A DNA stretch of 64,000 bases from JAICXG01 sp963801255 (lineage in GTDB: Bacteria; Verrucomicrobiota; Verrucomicrobiia; Chthoniobacterales; UBA10450), in assembly GCA_963801255.1 (NCBI GenBank), contig CAWDEC010000012.1, forward strand, positions 682,001 to 746,000, written 5' to 3'. The notes beneath the pieces were generated by a model. It searched no databases and was not told the DNA's origin. It saw only the letters and a list, made by a program, of their open reading frames with translations. Position numbers and translations under genes: made by a program. Shown piece after piece: positions 18,109-27,523 of the stretch (positions within the stretch are counted from its first letter, which is position 1; each line of letters starts with the position of its first letter).

Positions 18109-19798
18109 CTACGTATACCTGAGCACTTCCTCAATTGTCGTGTGGCCTTGAAAGATGCTGCGAAGACCATCCTGGCGCAGCGTGACCATTCCCAACTCCC
18201 TTGCTTTCTCTTTCAACACCACCGCCGGCGCACGCTGGTTGATCAGGGCGCGCATTGGGTCGTTGATCCGCATCAGTTCGTAAATTCCGATGCGGCCTTT
18301 GTAGCCAGTGTGATTACAGGCGGAGCATCCTTGCCCGTAGTGGAAGTGTCGTTGGCCGATATCGCCGGGAGAAAGATTCAACTCGGCCAGGAGGGATTCG
18401 TTGGGCTGGTAGGTTGCCCGACAATGGGAGACAGGTGCGACGGAGCAACCGCTGGCCAAGCACCGCTTGCAGAGTCGAGGAAATGAGGAACGGCTCGACG
18501 CCCATGTCGAGGAGGCGCGCAATCGCGCCGGACGCATCGTTTGTGTGCAGTGTGGAAAAAACCAAATGTCCGGTGAGCGAGGCCTGAATCGCGATCTGCG
18601 CCGTCTCGAGATCGCGCATTTCACCGACCATGATGTGGTCTGGGTCCTGACGAAGGAAAGCCCGTAGAACACGAGCGAATGTCAGGCCAATGACATCGTT
18701 CACTGGCACCTGCATAATGCCTTCGAGATCATACTCGACCGGGTCCTCGGCGGTCAGCAATTTGGCATCGATTGTATTGATCTTGCGCAAACAGGAATAG
18801 AGCGTGGTCGTTTTCCCAGAACCAGTTGGACCGGTGACGATGAAGATCCCATTGGGCTGGTTGATCACCTCCCGGATGTAATTGAGGACGTAATCAGGCA
18901 TCCCGAGTTGCTCGAGATCGAGGTGCACGGTCGAGCGATCGAGCACACGCAGAACGACGCTCTCCCCAAATTGCGTCGGCAAAGTCGAGACACGCAGATC
19001 GACCGCGCGTCCGGCGATGTTTTTTCGAATGCGACCATCCTGTGGGAGGCGGCGTTCGGCGATATCCATGTTTGCCATCACCTTGACGCGAGAGATCACA
19101 GGGAGCGCGAGGTGGCGCGGCGGCGGCGCCATTTCATAAAGCGCGCCGTCGACACGGTAACGAACTTTGAACTCATTCTCGAAGGGCTCGAAATGGATGT
19201 CACTCGCCCTATCTTTGATGGCCTGGTAGAGAATGAGATCAACGAAACGAATGATGGGCGTCGCGCTGGCTTCGGCTTCGATGTTTGCGCCAATTGTTTT
19301 CTCGCCCGCGAGAGTCATGAGCTCTCCCGCTTCGCCGAGTTGTTTGAGGATTTCCTCCATGCTGGAGGTGTCGTCGCAGTAGTGTTCGCGCAGGCGTTCC
19401 TCTATTTGCTGGCTGAGCGCGACTACGACTTCAATGTCGCGGCCTAGAGCGAAGCGAAGATCTTCAATCGTCTGTGAATCGAGCGGATCGACCAACGCGA
19501 GCCGGATCGCGCCACCTTCTTCGCCTATCGGAAGAGCACGATGAAGCCGCGCCAAACCGGCAGGAATGAGATGGAGAATATGCGGGGCGAATTCGACCGC
19601 GTCGAGATCCACGACATGCGTTCCCAAAGCATCGGCGATTGCAACGTAGAATTGTGTTTCGTCGATGATGCCCTGATCGACCATTGCTTGTTCAATTGCC
19701 TTGCCGTTTTGCGTCGTTTCGAGCAGGACGTCGTCGGCCTGAGAACGATCCAAGAGTCCTTGTTCGATGAAGAGTTCGACGAGGCGCTGGTTGTTCAT
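18109..19798 (-). CDS. GspE/PilB assembly ATPase 1, frameshifted
   Basis: The frame from 19798 shows the N1 domain, SDIHFEP, Walker A GPTGSGKTT, Walker B IMVGEMRD and the His-rich FSTLHTNDA block. It then meets a one-base shift near 18424-18430 just after RRTC: the sequence CTCCCAT would need CTCCAT to continue as C-L-H-C-RATYQPNES. The remaining C-terminal part (YGQGCSACNHTGYKGRIGIYEL, ending at 18109) is intact in the next frame. As read, translation stops at 18314 after 36 foreign residues, losing the second half of the zinc motif. It could be a real mutation, an assembly error or recoding. The neighbour has the same kind of shift at the same place. Confidence 0.8.
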
Positions 19799-19837
19799 GG
19801 GAGGTCGGCCATTTGGTCGATGCGGCAGTTTGTTATC

Positions 19838-21548
19838 TCAATTTGCGTCTCCGATCGTCATCGAAATGACTTCCTCAGCGCTCGTTAGGCCAGCGAGCAC
19901 CTTGCGGACGCCGTCTTCGCGCAAGGTGCGCATGCCCAGCTCACGCGCGCGCTGGCGCAGCACCGTACTGGACGCACGCGCGTTCACCATGTGCCGCACT
20001 TCGTCGTCAATTTGGAAAATTTCAAAGATGCCCACGCGACCCTTGTAGCCCGTCTGACGGCAATGTTCGCAGCCCACCGGCCGCATGATATTGACTCCCT
20101 GGCCCAATTGCGACGGCTCTATGTTCAAGGCCCGCAGCTCGGAATCGACAAGGCGGCCCAGACCCTTTGCAATGCACGCACAGGCGCCTAACGAGTCGTT
20201 GTGCCATGATCGTGCGGATCGAGCTTGCGACCAAAAATGGCGGCACGCCGATATCCGTGAGGCGCGCAACGGCGGAGGGCGCATCGTTCGTGTGCAGGGT
20301 GCTGAAAACAAGGTGACCTGTCAGGCTTGCGTTGGTTGCAATAGAAGCGGTCTCGAGATCGCGAATCTCGCCGATCATGATGATGTTCGGCGCTTGGCGG
20401 AGTATCGAGCGCAGCGCGGCGGCAAATGTCATGCCGATCTCGCTGTTCACCTGCACCTGATTGATGCCGTTCATCTGATACTCCACCGGCTCTTCCACGG
20501 TGATGATTTTTCGATCCGGTCTATTGATGTCATTGAGGCAGGCGTAGAGGGTGGTCGTTTTTCCGGAGCCGGTCGGGCCGGTGACAAGGATGATGCCTTC
20601 AGGCGCGCGCAGGATTCGTTCGAAGGTTTCCTGGTCGTCGCTAAAAAAGCCCAGTTCAGGCAAGCCACGGAGCAGGCTCGTCTTGTCGAGCACGCGCAGG
20701 ACCATGCTCTCGCCATGATTGGTGGGGATCGTGGAGACGCGCAGGTCGATTGATTTAGGGCCCATCTTGACCTGAATGCGCGCGTCTTGCGGAATGCGTT
20801 TTTCGGCGATGCTCATCGATCCCGTCATGATCTTGAGCCGGCTGATGATGGCAGACTGCAATTTTTTTGGCGGCGAATTCATCTCGTGCAAGACGCCGTC
20901 GATGCGGAAGCGAACACGAAAGCGTTGCTCCAGCGGCTCAAGGTGAATATCGCTTGCGCCGAGTTTGTGCGCTTCGATGAGCAGAAGCGAAACAAGACGA
21001 ATGATGGGCGCGTCGCCACCGTCGTTTTCCGACAGTTCTGCGGCTTCTTCGAGATCAATTTCTTCCAACGCTGCATCGCCAATTTTCTGACGCAGGACAT
21101 CGACTGCTTCCTCGGCGTTGCCGTAGTATTTGATCAGGGCTTGACGAATTTTTTCCGGTGTCGTGCAAACCAGCTCGATCTGACGCCTCAATAAGAAGCT
21201 GAGACTATCGATGCTCTCCACATCGAGCGGATTGCCAGTCGCGACGACGAGGCCGTGCTCGTTGTGGGCGATCGGGATCACCTTAAAACGGCGCGCATCC
21301 TGCGGACGGATTTCTTCGATGATCTCTTGCGGCACCGCGAAGTCGGAGAGATCGATCCAGGTTATCTGCGCCCGGGCGGCGAGACTGCGGGAAACATCGT
21401 CGGCCGAGAAGAAGCCTTGCCTGATGAATGCATCCAGGACGCTTTCTTCGCCGTTGAGGGAAGCCCGCGCCTCATCGATCTCGCGAGGTGTCACGAGACC
21501 GCTATCGCGCAGCAGTTCGAGAACGTATTTTTCGTTAGGCGGGGGCAT
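19838..21548 (-). CDS. GspE/PilB assembly ATPase 2, frameshifted
   Basis: A second, diverged copy of the same ATPase, 39 bases upstream of the first. It shows SDIHLEPLEQRFRVRFRIDG, Walker A GPTGSGKTT, Walker B IMIGEIRD, FSTLHTNDA and the first zinc half-site RRLCVHC. One extra T near 20150-20151 then moves the frame; after it the sequence continues as VDSELRALNIEPSQLGQ, GCEHCRQTGYKGRVGIFEIF to 19838. Translation as written stops at 20022. The ATG at 21548 is preferred to a GTG at 21572. A 9-mer copy overlaps LVRRLC, very close to the shift, and others lie at both ends of the gene. Confidence 0.8.
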
Positions 21549-21741
21549 TGCGGGGGGATCGAAGAACGCCACCGATGCTATGTCGCTTTTTCGCGGGCGG
21601 CAAGAGCTGCCTTCAGAAACTGGCGCTCACGCGTCTCTGCGAAGCGGCCTTAGGTTCTCGAATTTCCGCGAAGGCGAAGAGGTTCGAATAGGCGCCATCA
21701 TTGAGCTTGACAATGCTCAGCCGAGCTCAGGAAACTGCGCC

Positions 21742-23421
21742 ATGAGCGCGTCGCATATCAACGTTCGGTCAACGCGGCGAGGAAAAGTTAGTCGCCGCAA
21801 CTTCCTTGCTACCACTCTCGCTGGCGGAGCGGCCCTTTGCGCCGGCGGGTTTTCGTCGTTAGTCCGTCTCTCCGGGGCGGGAAATGATTTCTCTTTTACC
21901 GAATCCGGCATCCTTGAATTGCAGGCGCTCCTGCAATCCGGCGCCATGACGAGCGCGGGCCTGACGGAGAAATACCTCGAGCGCATCGGACATCTCAACC
22001 CAATGCTCCACGCCGTCATTGAAACGAATCCGGACGCGATGGAAATCGCGACCCGACTGGACGCGGAACGTCGTGCCGGAAAATTGCGCGGAGCGTTTCA
22101 CGGCCTTCCGATTCTGGTAAAGGACAATCTGGCGACTGCGGATCAAATGCAGACCACCGCGGGTTCGCTTGCGCTCGTCGGAAGTGTAGTGCCGGCCGAC
22201 TCGGTCGTGGTACAAAAGTTACGCGCGGCGGGCGCCATCATTTTGGGCAAGGCTAATTTGTCCGAATGGGCGAACTTCCGGGGTTTCGCACCCTTCAACG
22301 GCTGGAGCGCGCGTGGCGGCTTCACGCGCGATCCTTATCTCCTTCACTTCGATCCCTGCGGCTCCAGTTCGGGTTCCGCCGCTGGCGCGGCGGCTGGTCT
22401 GTGCGCCGTTGCCATCGGCACCGAGACTGATGGTTCGATCGTTTGCCCATCCGGGAACAACCTTTGCGTTGGGATTAAACCGAGCATTGGGCTCGTTTCG
22501 CAGGATGGCATCATCCCAATTGCCCACAGCCAGGACACCGCCGGGCCAATCACGCGCACCGTCACCGACGCCGCCATATTGTTAGGCGCGATCCAAAACC
22601 CACTCGCTGGCGCGCCGGGCAATTACACACGTTTCCTCGTGCGTGGTGGACTGAATGGTGCCCGCATCGGCTACGATCGTCGCTATTTCACTCCAGCATT
22701 CGGGGGTGAAAACGATCTCATCGCCGTGATTGAGCCAGCAATCCAAGTCATGCGCGATTTGGGCGCAACCGTGGTCGAAACCGATAGCGGCGATCCCAAC
22801 CGTTATTCAGACGCGGAACTCACCGTTTTGCTCTACGAGTTTAAGGTGCAGATCGCGGAATATCTGGCCGGCCTAACGAACACCACGATACGCACGCTGG
22901 CCGACCTCATTCAATTCGACATCGATCATTGTCCAGAAGAAATGGAATTTTTCGGCCAGGAGATCTTTGAGCTGTCGGAGGCGACGAGTGGCGACCTGAC
23001 TGATCCAGTTTATCGCGAAGCACGCTCCCTTTGCGTGCGCCTCAGTCGTGCCGAAGGGATCGACGCCGCGCTTGAGCGCGACCAACTCGACGCCATCATC
23101 GCACCGAGCTACAGCTTTGCTTCGACGCCGGCGGCAGTCGCCGGTTATCCGAACATCTCCATTCCAGTCGGCCTGACGAGTGCCGGAAAGCCAGCTGGCA
23201 TCTGGATGTACAGCGGTTATCTGCACGAGGCGACATTGATTTCCCTGGCGTTCGACCTGGAGCAGGAAATTCATCCACGCTCCGCGCCGCAATTCATTCC
23301 GCCACTTCCGCCCAAGCCGGCCGATGCCGGAATCTGTAACGGGACCGCGCCGATGCCGGATCTACAAACTCTGCGTCATCTGACCCGCCACCTTGGCACT
23401 GGCAAGCCGATGATTCGTTAG
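21742..23421 (+). CDS. Tat-exported amidase-signature hydrolase
   Basis: The 559 residues begin with a twin-arginine signal (SRRNFLATTLAGGAAL), followed by an amidase-signature domain: catalytic Lys in LPILVKDN, the Gly/Ser-rich CGSSSGSAAGAAAG holding the cis-Ser, and the nucleophile Ser within TETDGSIVCPSG. The enzyme should hydrolyse an amide in the periplasm; the substrate is unknown. The open frame continues far upstream, but that part is antisense to pilB; the ATG at 21742 precedes the signal peptide. The stop TAG lies in a 9-mer copy that forms a hairpin with the copy ending lpd. Confidence 0.9.
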   Translation: MSASHINVRSTRRGKVSRRNFLATTLAGGAALCAGGFSSLVRLSGAGNDFSFTESGILELQALLQSGAMTSAGLTEKYLERIGHLNPMLHAVIETNPDAMEIATRLDAERRAGKLRGAFHGLPILVKDNLATADQMQTTAGSLALVGSVVPADSVVVQKLRAAGAIILGKANLSEWANFRGFAPFNGWSARGGFTRDPYLLHFDPCGSSSGSAAGAAAGLCAVAIGTETDGSIVCPSGNNLCVGIKPSIGLVSQDGIIPIAHSQDTAGPITRTVTDAAILLGAIQNPLAGAPGNYTRFLVRGGLNGARIGYDRRYFTPAFGGENDLIAVIEPAIQVMRDLGATVVETDSGDPNRYSDAELTVLLYEFKVQIAEYLAGLTNTTIRTLADLIQFDIDHCPEEMEFFGQEIFELSEATSGDLTDPVYREARSLCVRLSRAEGIDAALERDQLDAIIAPSYSFASTPAAVAGYPNISIPVGLTSAGKPAGIWMYSGYLHEATLISLAFDLEQEIHPRSAPQFIPPLPPKPADAGICNGTAPMPDLQTLRHLTRHLGTGKPMIR

Positions 23422-23443
23422 GCAAAGATTGTTTACCTAACGA
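23415..23443. terminator. Bidirectional terminator built from two inverted 9-mer copies
   Basis: TCGTTAGGCAAA (23415-23426) and TTTACCTAACGA (23432-23443) form a 12-bp stem with one mismatch and a GATTG loop. The left arm holds the TAG of the amidase and the right arm the TAG of lpd, so the hairpin sits exactly between two convergent genes. There is no long U-tract; A/T pairs at the inner end of the stem are the only weak pairs. The arrangement is like the paired uptake sequences used as terminators in Neisseria and Haemophilus; function is inferred. Confidence 0.65.
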
Positions 23444-24843
23444 TTGCCGATATGGATCGCGTGTTTCTCGACCGCGAGCGCAGCTTCTTTTACCGCTTCG
23501 CTCAAAGTCGGGTGCGAGTGAACCGTTCGACCAAGATCTTCGCTGCTGCCGCCGAATTCCATCACCGCGACGATCTCGGCGATGAGCTCTGAGGCAGCGT
23601 GGCTGAGAATCGAGGCGCCGAGGATGCGGTCGGTCGCGGCATCCGCGACAATTTTTACCCAGCCTTCGACGTCGTCGTTGGCGAGGGCGCGACCATTGGC
23701 GCGGAAGGGAAATTTGCCGACGCGCACATTCAAGGCTTTCTCTTTCGCCAAATCTTCCGTAACGCCAACACCAGCCAGCTCCGGATTCGTGTAAATGATG
23801 CCCGGAATGACATCGTAGTTCACGTGGCCGGCTTTGCCTGCAATCATTTCGACGCAGGCGATGCCCTCTTCTTCAGCCTTGTGCGCGAGCATGGGACCGG
23901 TGATGACGTCGCCGATCGCGTAGACGCCAGAGACGCTGGTGCGAAATTGTTCGTCCACCTTGATCCGGCCGCGATCGTCCATCGCCACGCCCAGTTTGTC
24001 GGCCCCCACGCCCTCGGCAAAGGCACGTCGCCCGACCGAGACAAGCACTTTGTCGGCTTCGAAGTTCAGTTCTTCGCCATTCTTAGTTGCGGTTGCGATG
24101 GCTCGGCCGTTGCTCACCTTGACGCCACCGACCTTGGTTTCGAGATGGAATTTGATTCCCTGACTCGTTAGGGCGCGCTGCAGCAAGTTTGACATTTCAA
24201 GGTCGAAGCCAAGGGCAATACGGGGAAGAAATTCCAGCACGGTGACTTCGGAGCCGAGGCGGTTCCAGACCGAGCCAAGTTCCAGACCGATGGCACCCGC
24301 GCCAACGACGAGGAATTTCTCTGGCGGCTGGTCGAAGCAAAGCGCTTCTGTGCTGCTTACAACCGTTTCGCCATCAAACGGCATGCTGGGCAGATTGATC
24401 GGGACGCTGCCGGTTGCGATGATGATGTGATCGGCAGCAATGTCGTTGGGCTCGCCCTCGTTAGGTTGGATTCGCACCTGGCCGGACCCCATGATGGTGC
24501 CGAGTCCGGCGTAAGTGGTGATCTTGTTACCTTTCATGAGGGCGCGCACACCTCCCGTGAGCGTTTTCACGACTTTGTCCTTGCGACTGAGCATCGTCGC
24601 CAGGTCGAGACGGACTTTGTCGAGCACGATGCCATGTTTGGCCGCTTCCTTTTTCGCGAAGACGAAATGATCGCTCGAAGCGAGAAGAGCCTTGCTCGGA
24701 ATACAGCCGACGTTGAGACAGGTGCCGCCCAGATTCGGATCCTTTTCGATAATGGCGGTTTTGAGTCCGAGCTGTGCGGAACGAATGGCGGCGACATAGC
24801 CACCGGGGCCGGAACCTATGATGATGACATCGAATTTTTCCAT
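23437..24843 (-). CDS. lpdA: Dihydrolipoyl dehydrogenase (E3)
   Basis: A 468-residue flavoprotein disulfide reductase that reoxidises lipoamide in 2-oxoacid dehydrogenase complexes. Seen are the FAD motif IIIGSGPGGYVAA, the redox pair GGTCLNVGCIPSK, the NAD-binding VVGAGAIGLELG, the second FAD block YAIGDV, and the C-terminal HSHPTLSEA with the active-site His-Glu. It follows sucB on the same strand by 59 bases, with a GC-rich hairpin between (24863-24880). The stop codon lies in the 9-mer hairpin shared with the amidase. Confidence 0.96.
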   Translation of the reverse strand: MEKFDVIIIGSGPGGYVAAIRSAQLGLKTAIIEKDPNLGGTCLNVGCIPSKALLASSDHFVFAKKEAAKHGIVLDKVRLDLATMLSRKDKVVKTLTGGVRALMKGNKITTYAGLGTIMGSGQVRIQPNEGEPNDIAADHIIIATGSVPINLPSMPFDGETVVSSTEALCFDQPPEKFLVVGAGAIGLELGSVWNRLGSEVTVLEFLPRIALGFDLEMSNLLQRALTSQGIKFHLETKVGGVKVSNGRAIATATKNGEELNFEADKVLVSVGRRAFAEGVGADKLGVAMDDRGRIKVDEQFRTSVSGVYAIGDVITGPMLAHKAEEEGIACVEMIAGKAGHVNYDVIPGIIYTNPELAGVGVTEDLAKEKALNVRVGKFPFRANGRALANDDVEGWVKIVADAATDRILGASILSHAASELIAEIVAVMEFGGSSEDLGRTVHSHPTLSEAVKEAALAVEKHAIHIGNR

Positions 24844-24862
24844 AGAGTTTGGGTGTTAAAGC

Positions 24863-24880
24863 GGCGACGAACTCGTCGCC
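24863..24880 (-). other. Intercistronic hairpin between sucB and lpd
   Basis: GGCGACGA and TCGTCGCC form a compact stem (7 bp with a 4-base loop, or 8 bp with a 2-base loop). There is no U-tract on the minus strand, so it is more likely an mRNA-processing or stability element, or chance, than a terminator. Confidence 0.4.
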
Positions 24881-24902
24881 TTAGCGTTCGTCGTCCACCG
24901 AC

Positions 24903-26129
24903 TCAAACCTCGAGCAAGAGTGCGGTCGGATTTTCGATCGCTTCCTTCACCTTAACCAGAAAGGTAACCGCTTCCTTGCCGTCGACTGCTCGATGATCGT
25001 AGCTGAAGGCGAGATACATCATTGGCCTAACGACGGCCTGGCCGTTCACCGCCACCACGCGCTCTTTGATGGCGTGCATGCCAAGGATACCGCTCTGCGG
25101 CGGATTCAGTATGGGCGTGCCCATAAGCGAACCGTAAACTCCGCCGTTCGAAATTGTAAAGACGCCGCCCTGCAGATCCTCAATCTTGATCTTCCCTTCA
25201 CGCGCCCGGAGCGCGAAGTCGGCGATGGCACGCTCGAGATCGGCGAAGCTTTTCTTATCCGCGTCGCGCACGACCGGCACGACCAGACCACGCTCCGTCC
25301 CAACGGCGACGCCGATGTCGTAGTAATGGTTGAGAATGAAATCATCGCCTTCGATGCGGCTGTTGATCGAGGGAACGGCCTTAAGCGCTTCGACAGTCGC
25401 TTTGATGAAAAACGACATGAAGCCGAGCTTTACGCCATGATCGGCTTGAAATTTCTCCTGTGCTTTTTTGCGCAGCGCCATCACCTCGCTCATGTCGCAC
25501 TCGTTGAACGTCGTGAGCGTGGCGGTGGATTGCTGCGACATGACGAGCTGCGCCGCGATCTTGCGACGGAGAGGCGACATTTTTTTTCGGGTGAAACGAT
25601 CAGTCGGTTCCTCTTCGATGACGGACTTCGCCTGGCCGCGCGGTTTTTCCTGCTCGTCGGCATGCGCTTCCGGTTCGCCCTTTTGTAAATGTTCCAGAAC
25701 GTCGCCTTTCGTTAGGCGACCGCCTTTTCCGGTAGCGGTGATCTTCGCCGGATCGAGTTTCTCTTCGTTGGTTAGGCGTCTGACCGCCGGCGAAAGAAAA
25801 TCGGCATTCGGAGAAGATTTCTTGGCCGGCTGGCTCGCCACCGGTGTGGCCCCCTCCGACGAGGCGGATTTTGTCTTCTTTGTCGGGTTACTGGCGGAGT
25901 CATCGATTAACGCCACCACCTCACCGATTTTTACCTCCTGTCCTTCACCCGCCTTGGTCTCAAGCAGACCCGCGGTCTCCGCGGTGATCTCGGTGGAAAC
26001 CTTATCCGTCTCGAGAGTGAGGAGCGCTTCGCCCGCCTCGACGAAATCACCCGATTTCCTGTGCCAGACGGAGATAATGCCGCTCTCGATTGATTCCCCC
26101 ACCGGCGGGATTTTAACTTCGATGCTCAT
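24903..26129 (-). CDS. sucB: Dihydrolipoamide succinyltransferase, E2 of 2-oxoglutarate dehydrogenase
   Basis: The 408-residue protein has a lipoyl domain at residues 2-75 with the lipoyl Lys in ETDKVSTEI, an Ala/Lys/Ser-rich linker, an E3-binding domain (LSPAVRRLTNEEKLDP), a second linker and a catalytic domain ending with SYDHRAVDGKEAVTFL. The PPVGESIESG start and DKVSTE favour the 2-oxoglutarate (SucB) over the pyruvate type. lpd is next, but no E1 (sucA) is in the window. Three 9-mer copies or near-copies lie inside the gene. Confidence 0.92.
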   Translation of the reverse strand: MSIEVKIPPVGESIESGIISVWHRKSGDFVEAGEALLTLETDKVSTEITAETAGLLETKAGEGQEVKIGEVVALIDDSASNPTKKTKSASSEGATPVASQPAKKSSPNADFLSPAVRRLTNEEKLDPAKITATGKGGRLTKGDVLEHLQKGEPEAHADEQEKPRGQAKSVIEEEPTDRFTRKKMSPLRRKIAAQLVMSQQSTATLTTFNECDMSEVMALRKKAQEKFQADHGVKLGFMSFFIKATVEALKAVPSINSRIEGDDFILNHYYDIGVAVGTERGLVVPVVRDADKKSFADLERAIADFALRAREGKIKIEDLQGGVFTISNGGVYGSLMGTPILNPPQSGILGMHAIKERVVAVNGQAVVRPMMYLAFSYDHRAVDGKEAVTFLVKVKEAIENPTALLLEV

Positions 26130-26235
26130 GGGTCGCGCAACTTAAGCCGAAGAGCGCGGCGCGGTCGAAAACTTTCGCGGTTCCTACGAGGCGCCCGGCT
26201 CCCAATTCGAGAGGGTTGGATGAAAGAGACGAAAC

Positions 26236-27201
26236 TTAGCGCATTTCGCCTAGCGACTTTTTCGCCGTCGCAGCCTGAATGTATTTGCCCCAACTCAAAT
26301 TATCGCGACCGGCGACGTGCTCTTTCGCTTTGCGAATCGCCATCTCGGAAACAGCCTCCACCACCCATTGGAAGTTTTCCTCTCCGACCGAGGCGGCCTC
26401 CGCGTCCGGCGCCGGATTGCAAAAGTCGATTGCCAGTGGCACGCCGTCGCGAATCGCGAACTCGACCGTGTTGAGGTCGTAGCCGAGATATTGGTTCAAC
26501 GTCAAAACTCCCTGCTCCACCTTCTCCAGAATTTCCCGTGGCGCCTTCCAATCAGTCTGATAACGCAGATGATAAGGATGACGCGGCTCGTAGTTCATGA
26601 TCTTGACCTTGCGTTGATCGATTGAATAACAGCGGAAATACATCTCAAATTTCACTTCCTCCTGCAGCATCATGACCAGCTGTCCCGTCTCGCCGTAAGC
26701 GCGGAAAAATTCATCCGGATCGTTCAGCCGATAAACGTTCTTCCAGCCACCGCCAGCAAAGGGTTTGAAAAAGGCGGGCCAGCCGACGTAGGCGAAGATC
26801 CCTTCCCAATCCATTGGGTAAGCAAGGTTACGGAACGACTTTTCGTTCGTGTCGGGCGGCGGTTCATGCGAGGGAAGGATGACAGTGCGAGGGACGGCGA
26901 CTCCGATTTTGGTCGCAAGCGCGTTGTTAAAAAATTTCTCGTCGGCGCTCCACCAAAACGGATTGTTTATCACCGCACAACCAGTGAGCGCTTCGTTCTT
27001 CAGCCAGGCGCGATAGAAAGGCACATCTTGCGAGATACGGTCAATGACGACGTCATAGCCCGTCGGTTCGCCTTGGATCACTTTGTCGATGCGCACAGGT
27101 TCGGCCATGATTTCACGTCCGCCGGTTTTCTGATTAACGCGCTCGACGAACGCGGGTGGAAAGCTGTGCTCCTGGCCGTAAAGAATTCCGATTTTTTTCA
27201 T
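26236..27201 (-). CDS. Orphan ATP-grasp-type protein
   Basis: The 321-residue protein starts MKKIGILYGQEHSFPPAF and has an ATP-grasp-like body: a central lid region (VGWPAFFKPFAGGGWKNVYRL, with the phosphate-binding Lys), MLQEEVKFEMYFRCYSI, and metal-ligand-type LNTVEFAIRDGVPLAIDFCNPAPD. ATP-grasp enzymes join an acid to an amine or thiol through an acyl phosphate, or modify peptides. The substrate here is unknown and no neighbour suggests a pathway. The 106 bases to sucB and the region upstream hold no partner gene. Confidence in the fold is fair, in function nil. Confidence 0.7.
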   Translation of the reverse strand: MKKIGILYGQEHSFPPAFVERVNQKTGGREIMAEPVRIDKVIQGEPTGYDVVIDRISQDVPFYRAWLKNEALTGCAVINNPFWWSADEKFFNNALATKIGVAVPRTVILPSHEPPPDTNEKSFRNLAYPMDWEGIFAYVGWPAFFKPFAGGGWKNVYRLNDPDEFFRAYGETGQLVMMLQEEVKFEMYFRCYSIDQRKVKIMNYEPRHPYHLRYQTDWKAPREILEKVEQGVLTLNQYLGYDLNTVEFAIRDGVPLAIDFCNPAPDAEAASVGEENFQWVVEAVSEMAIRKAKEHVAGRDNLSWGKYIQAATAKKSLGEMR

Positions 27202-27253
27202 AGTGGGTAACTCCGCAGTCTGCTGGTTTTAGTCGTGATGATGTTTTTGTCCA

Positions 27254-27382
27254 TTAGATGATGGAAAGATATGGCGGCAGCATGTCGCGCCAATAATTCC
27301 AATCGTGTCCACGCCGTTTGCGGCCGTCGCCGAAAATGAGCATTTCGAAATCGCGGCTCATCTGAGGCGTCCACCAATGCAT
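27254..27382 (-). pseudogene. C-terminal remnant of an esterase-family gene
   Basis: A 42-codon frame ends with SRDFEMLIFGDGRKRRGHDW followed by NYWRDMLPPYLSII and a stop. The GHDWNYWR stretch is characteristic of the C-terminal catalytic-His region of putative esterases (PF00756 type). A TGA lies four codons upstream of its ATG, and no N-terminal part is visible, so this is probably the decayed end of a longer gene. It faces an intact esterase gene of the same broad family on the other strand. The rest of 27202-27523 holds nothing else I can support. Confidence 0.5.
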
Positions 27383-27523
27383 ACGGTTCGTTCATAAGAT
27401 GCGGGCAGGAGTTAAGTGAAGGCAAAGTCAGTTGGCGATGAAAAAAAATGAGCCGAAATCTGGCGCGGGCAGTGCGTGCGGTTGCGCGTGCGCGACTCCT
27501 CGTCGATAAGACCCGCTTTCAAA

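Noticed and set aside
21211..21741. The amidase reading frame stays open for 177 codons upstream of 21742
   Set aside because: That part is antisense to pilB and has no amidase similarity; the twin-arginine signal begins right after the ATG at 21742.
27438..27509. Short plus-strand ORF with a Cys-rich end (GSACGCACATPRR)
   Set aside because: Only 23 codons, no ribosome binding site and no family; it lies in the presumed promoter/leader of the esterase gene.
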